DNA of 64,000 nucleotides from positions 19,812,846 through 19,876,845 of the forward strand of contig NC_052667.1 in NCBI RefSeq assembly GCF_016802725.1. Reading direction: 5' to 3'. The stretch comes from Solenopsis invicta (Eukaryota; Arthropoda; Insecta; Hymenoptera; Formicidae). The translations under genes and the position numbers were made by a program. The notes under the pieces are model-generated. The model was given only the letters and a program-made list of their open reading frames with translations. It was not told the DNA's origin and did not search any database. How positions within the stretch are numbered: position 1 is the stretch's first letter; the number at the start of each line of letters is the position of its first letter. Positions 46,790 through 58,113 of this stretch are shown here, piece by piece.

Positions 46790-47320
46790 CAATGTCTGTC
46801 TTCAATATTTGCCATTTTGTGAAAATTGTTTGTAATTAAATTTTGATTTTCTTAGCTGTGAAGGAAAATGATATCATTGATCAAGTATCCTATACAATAA
46901 TTTCTTTCTGAGTTATTCTAAGTTTACAAGAAAAAGTTATCCGTTTTGTAATACTATCTTTAAAACGCTGTAACTTTATTAAAAAAAAATCGTAGAAAAT
47001 TATAAAAAATATGGATTTATTCGGAAATTAATAATCTTAAAAACTAATACATTTTTGTGCTAGGTAGCCCATTTTCCTGAGCAAGGCAATAGTTCAAAGA
47101 AAAAAATTTTTTTCCTTTTCTTCAATGCCTGCCTTCAATGTCCGCCATTTTGTGAAAATTATTTGTAATCAAATTTTGGTTTTCTTGGCTATCAAGAAAA
47201 ATGTTTAAGTTTTAATTTAATCCCTGTTGCATCTCAATCCAATACTTTCGTTGAGTAATCGCTATTTGAAAATATTAAAACATTATGATAAAATTTGGTG
47301 GCCCGTTTTTGCAGGCAAGT
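46790..47320. repeat. Diverged tandem repeat
   Basis: The segment starting CAATGTCTGTCTTCAATATT at 46790 recurs at 47123 as CAATGCCTGCCTTCAATGTC. In both it continues through CCATTTTGTGAAAATT and GATTTTCTT/GGTTTTCTT, which gives a unit of about 333 bp. Confidence 0.6.
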
Positions 47321-47616
47321 GTACTTCATACCACTATGGCGACGAATCAGGTCTGGTACAATACAAGTCTGTAGATGCTTTACAGTAAACTGATAGATCT
47401 GCTTAGGATTTGTTGTTGTCGTTGCATTGCTATTATCAGATCTGCTCTGGTGTTGCCGTCAATTTGTCTGCAAAGTATGCTCTTCAGATCTGATTCACAT
47501 TGAAAACTAACTGAGGGCACAATTTAGCTTTGCATTTGCTTTCCATTCAACAATATCTCATAACCAAATTACTTACTGCTACATTTTACAGCGAGTTTTT
47601 TATATATTATAAGAAT

Positions 47617-47953
47617 TTAAAAGACTTTACATTCATAATACGAAGTAAAAATGGTTACATCTTGATATTTTTTATTCCATTGATCAATTAAATGTACCAC
47701 TACAAATGGATGAAGACAGATCTCTTTTAATTTGGGACATTGCAGGAAAATTTCAAAACATACGTTAGGTAATACCTTCAATATACCTAACAACTTTAAA
47801 CATTTTAAACTTTTGCATAGCGTTAGCGTTTCTAATTCACGATTGGTGAGAGCATCATTAAAGCTTAAGTCGATTTTTTCCAAGCGTTGACAGGAGGAAA
47901 ATAATCTATAGAAGCTATTCCTTACGTTGGTTGTATTTTTAGCATCTGACCAC
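47617..47953 (-). CDS. Fbxl4: FBXL4-like, exon 7 (C-terminal LRRs)
   Basis: Acceptor TTTGTTTAG, then a leucine-rich-repeat segment (CQRLEKIDLSFNDALT, LKCLKLLG, CPKLKEICLHP) to a TAA stop. It completes the split codon ATG of the previous exon. Confidence 0.82.
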
Positions 47954-50900
47954 CTAAACAAAAATTATATGATTACTTGATTATTTATTCGGAAATAGAC
48001 GAATAATGTAAAGGAGAAGAGGGAAATATGGCACCCATTTTCATTTTATTAAATAACTTTGTTTGTAATTATTATTTTCGATTGAAACTTGGACGATTAT
48101 ATTTGTCAATGAGTTGTTTGACAGATTCTAGACTTAAAATAATAAAATATTTATTAGTTAGAGTGTGATTTATAAAAATCTAATGCACTGCATAATTAGT
48201 GAAAGAAAAAAGATGTTTGTAATATGGCTATGCAAAAAATAATTTAAAAAAATTAGTTTAGTTTAAAAGAAACACAATACCTTGTTACAAAATTATATAT
48301 TTTTAATTTTCCATTGTTTAGAATTTTTTTAATTTTGAATTTTTCTGCGCTTAGAAATTTTAGTAATACCATTAAAAATTTTATTACAAATATATTTTAT
48401 CCCTGTTTAACATTAAACAACAAGCATAAAATGACGTCTCTAATGTTTTTGAACAGTGCCCTTTACAATGACAATCGATTTATGGAAGAAATATTTTGAT
48501 ATAAAAATTTTACTTAAAAAATTGTATTAAAAAAATTCCATGTTATCGCTTTAACTTTGTATAACTCAAAATGTCTACAGGCAAATAAAAAGTTAAATAT
48601 CAAAAAATTATTCGCGTGTATATACGTTCCTGTGATAATACAATCAAGTTTAATAATAATGAGGAAATACATGTAATTAAAGCTTAAAAGTGTACCTTGA
48701 AAAAGTTTAGAAGTGCTCAAAAGTAAAAATGCCTCATAACAATTGTCAGTTATGTATAGGCATATTAGCATCATTAAAAAATGACGGGCTACTAAACGAA
48801 TAAGTCCATAAGCAATTGTTAGAATACGTCACCTAATAATGGAGATAATAGGGATAACTATATTGTCGATAGTAGCCATAATACCTTCTTCTCCTCTACT
48901 TATTTTAAGAACCACACAACAAAGAACTAAATAAATAAATTTCAATGAAGTATAATACCAAAAAAAAAAAGAAATTTTATATCATATACGTACATGTTTA
49001 TAAAAGTTATTTCCCTCAGATTCTTACAATCGGCAAGGGCATCAATACCTTGCGATGTCAAAAATGTTTCTCTTAAATCTATGTTTTCCAAATTTGAGCA
49101 AAATGTTTTCAATGTCATTGCGACTTCGTCTACATTTAAAACTCCGTGCAGGCGTGTTAAATTTAAGTCGCGCATTTGTCGATTTCTCTGCAGTATTTTA
49201 CAAAGAGTTTTAACTTTTATGTCTCGTACATGTGCAAGATGAAAACGCTCAAGAGATTTTAGATTTTGAAGACGAGATAATCCATCGTCTCTTATGAGAT
49301 TACAACTTTTTAAATCCAATCCTGAAAGAAATGCAGATTGTATATATATTTCTATATCAGTATTACAATATTTACTTGAAATTTTTACAATTATTGTACA
49401 ATTATTTATATGTATACCTTTTAAATTTTTGCATATTTTTGAAATTTGAAGTACAACAGAATCGTCGATAAATGGGCAGTAATTTAATACTAAATTTGTT
49501 AGAAGTTGGCCACGAGTAGCGAGAAACATATTAAAAACCGGAGCAGAAAATGTGCAAAATGACAGATCCAATTGTGTCAAATATTTACATATGGGTGCAA
49601 AGTACAAAAATATATCATCGATGTTACTGCGCCAATGTGTGTAGAGTATATTTCGTATGTTCAGACTTTTGTAAAGTTCAGGATCCTGTGATAAATTATT
49701 TAGGCGTTTATTTACTCTACTTATACGGCCCAATGACTTTAAATCTAAATCTCTCAATATTTTAACTATTATTTTATCCTGTAAAAATAAAATAGATAAT
49801 TTCAGTACATAAGATGACATTACAATAAATTAATACAATGAAAAATAGACTTCTCGAAATACTTTACCGGAAGCTCAGAAAAACTGCAGGTGATAGGCTT
49901 CTTGGATTCTTCCCATAAAAGTTTAATATCTTCCAAAAACTTTTCATAATTCAAATAATTTTCATATGAAGTGCAATGTTTATATATCTGTATAAAACAT
50001 TGCGCATGATCAGGGATTATTTCCTGAGATATATGCTTGTGACTGACGGCACATTTATGGAAAGATTCTACTATTTCGCTGTGAATATAAAATAGGAACA
50101 AATTAATTTTTATTTTTATGAGTATGACAAAAGTTGAAAATATTATAACGTGTTTGGTCGCAGTGAGTTTGAACTATTGATGTATACTGGACAGAGCGTG
50201 TGGCTTATTTCTTTTATTATTTGTCTCAAGAGGCTCAGAACGTAAAATGTATGTCAAAGTTCGTGACTATCCTTCTAGTGTCATGATTGATTAAATTTTA
50301 TTTAAGGAGAAAAGGAGTAATAACGTATGCTTTCAAGTCAGAAATCTCTACGTTAACATTTAGATTTATAATTCAGCGGCATCCGTTCTTTCTTCTCTCT
50401 TCAAAAAATGAATTTTACATCTTAGAATTAAGTTTCATGGATCTTGATCATTATAGTATCACAACTGCGTGTAGTCTGCACGTCGATTAGCAGCAAAGAT
50501 CAAATATGACACAACTACATATGTGCATGAAGCTCAAGATCTATAAGTTAAGTCTGTAATTGATGTTATTTTAAGTTAACAAATTAGCAACAAAACCGAG
50601 CAAGCCCTGCCTGTACGAACAATCCGACAGTAGACTGTCAGCAGAATAGGCACGAACTGCAAATCCTGATTAATTACTGCTGCCAAATTTAGTGATATAG
50701 CATACCAGCAGACTTTGTCTTATTTTGCAGTTTGTCCACGTCATCGAATATTTCAGAGTCTTTGTGCAATTTATTTTCTTTATCTTATTAAAAATTAGTA
50801 AAATATTCTGTTCATAATCTACTTTGCTACTTCTTTCATATTGTTGCTTTTCTTTCTACGTCTGTCAAAATGATTTTGATCCTACCCATACAGCACACAA

Positions 50901-53900
50901 TGTTATAAAATATTTCCAAACAAATATTTTTTTAAAAATATTATATAAAATATTTAAAAAAATTTTTGACGATATTTAAGAAAACTTTCGTCAATTACTT
51001 CCAGAATATTTTTAAAAATATTTATTTAAGAGAACCTATAGAACATAGAACTATTCCAAAAATGTTTTTTTTAAATTACTTTAAATATATTTAATCTGTA
51101 TAAAAGATATTTTTATAATATTGTAAAAATATTTTGAGCTGTATATACATATATGTTCCGCCTAGTACTATATCCTCTACTTTTTAATTGAATAGTTGCA
51201 GCATGTGACATCGCTAATCCACCTCTGATTATGTTCAAATCCAATACAACCAAAAGCATTATTAACATCGGTGATTGTTACCTTTCGCAAATGTCATAAT
51301 AATCCCATAAATTACTATGAACAACGTTTTCTGTGAAATTAAAATATATAGTTGGTCCTTTCCACTGCAAAATATTTTTGCGTTCGACTGCAATTATATT
51401 TAAAGCAAATTCATACTGTTGTATTGGACGACAGAGGCAAGGATTAATCTTATCTAACAGATCAAATAGACAAGATGGACTTGATGGTTCAAGTCTTCTA
51501 GGAAGTATGAAATCTGATGTTCCAGTAAGCATTACAGCAGATAGCGTCAAATTCTGTAATGGACAGGCATATTCCAGTCTCAGCACTTTGGTTTTAAAGG
51601 TACCAGATCGTAAAATAGAAAAACTGTTTATTGGTCTGTAATTGGTGTTCATATTTGAATACGAATCTTTATAATGAATGCTTTCATCCCATAACAGAGA
51701 CCATTTGTCATCAGAATCTTTAGCCCAAATTCGTTTTATAATGCTTGCCGAGTTCGAATCACTGAAAATGGAAATTCTGAGTGGATATACAGCTTTGTGA
51801 TACTCCAGCCCTTCAAAGTAAAAAATACAATTATAATCTCCTTTAAATGGTAATATACAAGGGTTCTTTGGAAAGTAAGGTCCGAAAACAAATATGGAAA
51901 CTATAGAAATCGAACATTATTTTCCGAATAACCTTTGTATCTTCTTTAACAATATCAAAATTATTAATTTAAATATTACGTACTAATACAATAAGTCTTT
52001 TTAGAATCCACTGTAAGTGGACTGCGATCCAAATCGATAAGAGCCCGTGAAATGATAGGAGGATATGTATTTGATTCGCGATATGTGGGCTATATGAAAA
52101 ATATTAAATAAGAAAAATATCAAATTACATTAATTTGCAACATAAAGTAAAAATGTGATTATTCGGAAAAAAAGAATTAGATCTGATCAAGTCAACAAAT
52201 TATGTATCAGCTGACCAATTTATATCTGATTAAAAATGCTTAGATGTTGCTTTCCATATGTCCGCGTACTTCTGGTGATACATATGTTCAAAATGGACAT
52301 ATACATGTAATTGTATTGACTATTGATCACTATACGCGGAATACTTGTTGCGTGGCAATATGCTACTTCAAATTAAATTTGTTATAAAGCAGGATTGAGG
52401 TCTATATTACAGTGAGATAAATAAAAAGGATTTTAAAATATTCGAATTTGTTATCTTGTATCACAACCAGTAGAAAGAACAGAACAGAAAAAAACTATTA
52501 CAGTTGTGTCACCAAAAGCAAAAGGAGCATCAAAATATAAATAATCAATAATCGATTCAAAAACAAAATGCTCTAAGTTTAAATTTACTGTCCCAACAAG
52601 ATCGGGTTAAACGTTACTTGATGGCAAACGATTTGGTTGGTTATTGCGCCAACGTTCATCGCGCGGCAAACGTTATCGTGTACAGTGCACATGTGTAATT
52701 CTACTAAATCCATGTAAGGTCAATTATTAGAGATCAAACTTTTAAAATGATTTCTATCTGTTACCTTTCACATGCAACACTTGAGAAAATATTATGTAAA
52801 ATAAAATGTTGCTACTGAAATATTTCTAAAATTTTGTAAATGGGATGTCGCAACAGTAATGTTTCTGAAATCAACACGTTTCTCAAAATAATTCCAGACA
52901 TAAAAAATAATCTCTCCAAATATTAGCTCAATCGGTCAATGCTGTCGGAATCTGTACCTCAGTCTCGATAAACATTCATTTCCCTTTATTAAACTTTTTA
53001 TATAATTAACGTTGGTTCTAAAGAGTTATTTCTCTAAAAATCTGCCTAGATGATTTTTTTTTAGTATGTATGCTTTACTTTTCTGCATCGTTTAAGACTT
53101 TATACGTCTCATTAAAAAAAATAATTAATCCTCATACTCTGTTGGCCTGGTACCCCTTAATTTTATATTGAGAGTCAAATTCGCCCTACATTTAAATAGC
53201 ACAACAGAACTATTTTTATTTAACAATTGTTAATATTCTAATAATACAATTTTGTTTACACCACCTTTGTACGTCCAGCAAAAAATTTATGTTCATTTAA
53301 AGCAAAAAAAAAAGAAACACGAATTATATACATATTTATATCAAACGTGATTACTGTCTTTTTGTAAAAATTACAGCAGAATACGATAAAAAAGAGATTC
53401 GTAAAGATTTGTTGACAACTATCATAAATTAAAAGAATATGAGGGTTTATTAACGACTAAAATAAAAATAAATATTTATTACCATTTTTTTAATTATTCG
53501 AACTCGTAAAATTGATCCATGGATAGAAGAGTTTTTAAAGTATGTGTTCGAATCAAAATGAACTCATACAGCACAAAGTTTAAAATCGGGACATTTTTAA
53601 GACATCTGTCCAAAAGTAGCCTTAAAGATATTTTTTGGATATCTTAAAGACGTCTTATGACCCAATTTTAGATTTTGTCTTGTATGGGAAGAAGGTTACA
53701 ATGACCAAAAAAAAAAAAACGCAAAACGTAATCATTTGAGCCTTCATTAGAATATGATTTTTTTTAAATAGTAGTTTAAAAAGTTAAAATTTGTAGTGTT
53801 TTGTATTATAATAACATTTATGTATTATAATAACATTTTATTACAATCATATTTTAAATTTGTGAAATGCTATTTAAATTTATATAAGCATAAAACTATA

Positions 53901-56900
53901 GAAATTTAAGTTGCCTTCCAAACTATTTATTTACATTCTATTACTTATTTTTATATTTTTATAGTTTAAACTTGAGTGTCTACTGTAAATAAGTAAAATA
54001 TGCAAGTTTCGAATGCGTAATTATATCATTGAAATAGTCGTAACATTTTTCTTTAGGAGGTATCATTTTATCCATACTCGTTAAAGAAGACGCCAATTTT
54101 GCAGGATTTAACTAATGTTTTGTTTTAATCTTATAAGTCACAATTTTTATTACATTATTTGTATGAATAAAGAGGATGTCAAGAATATTATATAAAATTT
54201 TGTCGTTTAATTCCACAGAATGATAAAATTATTTTACAAGAAAGACTTCTCTAACTTATCTTGCAATTAGCATAAGTAGCATATTATTTATCACAATATT
54301 TTTGGAATGTTGCAGCAAGCTTTGTTTTGTATGAGTCATGACTTAAAATTATATAAAGTAGTGATTGACTCTTAATTATGTTTATAATATAATTATAAAA
54401 AATTAAGTAATCATAAATGTAAATGTAAAACAACCTTTTAATTAAATACGTGAAATTCATTACGTTGGGAATTTATTTTGTCCTCTCAAATATATTAATA
54501 ACACTTTTTCAATTTATGATGAACTAGCTCTAATAATAAAAAAACATAGTAACTATTTAATGTAGTTATTAACAATTCTTACTTGTTCAAATAAGAGGTG
54601 TAATATCATAAAAACGCATAAATGCAGAATACACACGTTAAAAAAGGAAAGTGTCGTCGATTTAGTCCAATTTTTGCAAAAAATATTTAGAAATCAATAT
54701 TATTATTAGAATAAAAGAGAATTGGAGTTTAATATAAGAAAACTCAAAAGTTTAACAAGCGTAAGGCATGGATATTTGTTTTTCAGTCGCGCTGAAATTT
54801 TGCAGAAATTTTTTTGTGGATTGGAATCATTTTAAAAGTTTCTACAGAAAAATTCAACTGTGAAAAAAATGAAACCATCCGTTAACATATAGTACTTATA
54901 TAAAAAATATTGAATTAAACATTTTTCTTATATAAAATCAAATTATGATAAAGATTTAATTTAAAAAAGACAAGTATCTTTTTGTAAATAAAGAATGTTA
55001 GTTAAGTATATGGGATACAACTTATACATGTATAAATTTTTATTGATTAATATTTAGTACACTGCAAACTTATAGGTGACAAATAATAAAAATATAGAAA
55101 GATTGTTCTTTTTTTGTCTTTAAAAATGAATTCTCGATTTATTATCATTTAATAGTGTTTAAAATTATATTAAAAACTTTTAAAATTATTTAAAGTTTTA
55201 TATAAATAATAATATAAATTTATTTATATAATTTTATACGAAATTTGCTTTTATTAAAAAAAACACTACATTAAATTTTAGTTTATTATCGTTAAATCTT
55301 TTTTTTGCTCGATTCGATCTTGTTTGTCACTGTTTATATTTTGTTGAACAATATATATAATATTATCAATTTGAATAAGCATATTTATTGTTAATATTAT
55401 TTAGAAATATTCTTTATTTGGCAGAATATTATATGAAATAGACATATATATAACTTTTATATTTGGACGCACCGTACTGTGTCTCTAGACAGATTGACCA
55501 CTCGAGCGCTGCAGGCCCCCACACAAGAAAGACGAGCATGCGCCGCACTAACAAGGATCATGAAACTCGCGATAACTCAAATTTCAACATTTGTAAACTA
55601 AATACATTCGATAAATAATTTAACTACTTAAAACTGGTTATGCCTGTTTACATCTAGCCTGAAAAAAATTTGCGGATCTAGCCAGATTTAATAAATCTGA
55701 TACGATTATATATTGGCAGATTTAATTCTTTTATCCCAAGAACAATACTAGTAAATATATATGAAACCTTACTTTTTCCACTTTACTTTTCCGTTTACTA
55801 CATTCATCACTTAAACAGAATGTAGGTGGCCCCATTATGCCAGCAACATAACAACTACAATGCTTTTCACTATTGTCACATGAATAACTAAAGCTTTTTA
55901 TTGCAAATTGATAAATAAAGTCAATAGACACACGATTATCCTTAGTATTCCAACCTGGAATAGACAGTTTGTCGATATAAGGATATTGAATAATATCTTC
56001 ATACCGTAAACGACGATAGGGGAATGTTATCTCTCTCTGAAAAATAATGAAAAATATAAATATCTGGGAAGGAATGCCTTACATGTTCATATTAATAAAT
56101 ACATATTTATGAATGAAAGAATTGAAAGTGTGATCTTAAATAATCTTATATAGTCATATATGATAATATATGATTATATGCTAATAAGTTTATAAATTCC
56201 TCATTAAGTATGATCTTTCATAGCCATTTGTAATCTTTTATTCTTGTATTGTCTCATTTCTGATCAGAAAAAAAGTATATTTATTTTATTAGTTTAATTA
56301 TATATGAACATATGTACAAGGATCTATCGATAAGTTTATCAGATATTGTATAAGTATAATGTTCATCTAATATCTAATATGTTATTATTACAATTTCTAT
56401 AAATTTTAATGTATTTAAATAATATAATTAAAATTTGTTACAAATTTTTTATTTAATATGTTTTTTTATAACGTAATTAAAAATATTTTGTATTTAAAAA
56501 ATTTTGTATAACATACGCAAACACTATAAATTACATATATATTTTTATGTAATGTGGCATTTAACAAATGTATGGTACTATCTCCTATCCGTCTCTTTTG
56601 AGTTTTAAATTTTAGTAACAACTATCAAATCATATTATATATATATATATATATATATATTATTTTCATATTAAATAATGTAATTACATGTAATAATTTG
56701 ATTAAACTGTTATATAACATACATTATAATCTAATATTTTCACAAATAAATAAATAAATATACTAGGCCGTTCGAAAACTCTTTGGTTTGGACCAGAAAT
56801 ATTGTCACAAAAACTAAATACAAATAATAAACGATTAATATTACTTTTTAAAATCTCAGATACAAAATTTGATTAAAATCCGTCCATTACTTTTTTTGTT

Positions 56901-58066
56901 TTAAGCATTAAAAGCAAACAACTTTTGATTTCTCGAAAAAAAAGGATAAAAAAAATTTTGCGTTTTAATCAAACATTGTTTTTTGATGGGGAAAAATACT
57001 GTAACAACCAAAGAATGGCTTGAAGTGTTACGGCAAATCTGCACTATTAAAATCAATGATTATTAGTTTAACGAATTTAAACATGGCTATAAGTGATGCA
57101 GAACGCAGTGGAAGGCCTGTTAAAGCATCCACTCCAGAAAATGTGGCAAAAATCCACAAAATAATTTTGAACAATCACAAAATGAAAATCTGGGAGCTGC
57201 CTGACACTATTAAGATTTCAAATGACACTGTGTGGAAGATCATCCATGAAAAATTGAAAATGAAGAAGCTTGTGATGTGGGTGCCACGTTCATTAACGAT
57301 CGACCAAAAACAACAAAGACTGGAAGATTCTCAGAAGTGTTTGAAACTTTTTCAACTAAATCCAAATAAATTTTTGCGTTGGTACGTAACCGTTGATAAA
57401 ACTTGGTGGATTCATTTTTACACACCTGAATTAACACAACAATCAAAACAATAGGTTTTGCCTGGTGAAAGTGCTCCAAAGCGTCCAAAAACACAGAAAA
57501 TGACTGGAAAAGTGATGGCAACAGTTTTGAGATTCTTATGTGGTATTGCTAATCGACTATCTTGAACATGGCAAAACAATTACAGGAAAGTACTGTGCAA
57601 CGTCATTAGATAAATTAAACGATAAAATAAAAAAAAAAAACAACCGCATTTAGCCAAAAAAGAGATGTTGTTTCATCAGGACAATGCGCTTACTTACAAA
57701 AGACAAGTTGCAACTGTAAAACTAGTCAAGTTACGCTATAAGCTGCTCTCCCACTCCCCGTTTTTTTCGAATTTGACGCCCTGCGACTTTTATCTGTTCC
57801 CGAATTTGAAAAGATGCTTTACTGGTCAACGGTTCTACTCAAATAATGAAGTTATTGTCGAAACCAATGTATATTTTTATTGTCGAAACCAATGTATATT
57901 ATTTTGAGCACCTCGATAAATCGTATTATACTGATGGTTTCAAAAAACTTGAAGACTGCTGGAATAGATCTGGTATCGCGTTCGAAGAGAACTATGTTGA
58001 ATAAAAAAAATTTATGTTGAAAAAGAAATTGTGTTTTTATATCTAGACCAAAGAGTTTTCGAATAA

Positions 58067-58113
<47 letters not shown>

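Larger units (their letters stand above)
56763..58071 (+). mobile_element. mariner transposon, near full length, decayed
   Basis: Both ends carry the inverted motif TTCGAAAACTCTTTGGT, within outer ends beginning CTAG. The left side is preceded by TA. At 1309 bp it has the usual mariner size. The plus strand encodes a transposase with SGRPVKASTPENV (helix-turn-helix half), VTVDKTW (first catalytic Asp), KQWVLPG-like and KVMATV blocks, FHQDNAL (second Asp) and PCDFYLFPNLK (third Asp). The PYSPDL motif is ruined, and several frameshifts and stops are present. It lies antisense in intron 1 of the FBXL4-like gene. Confidence 0.88.
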
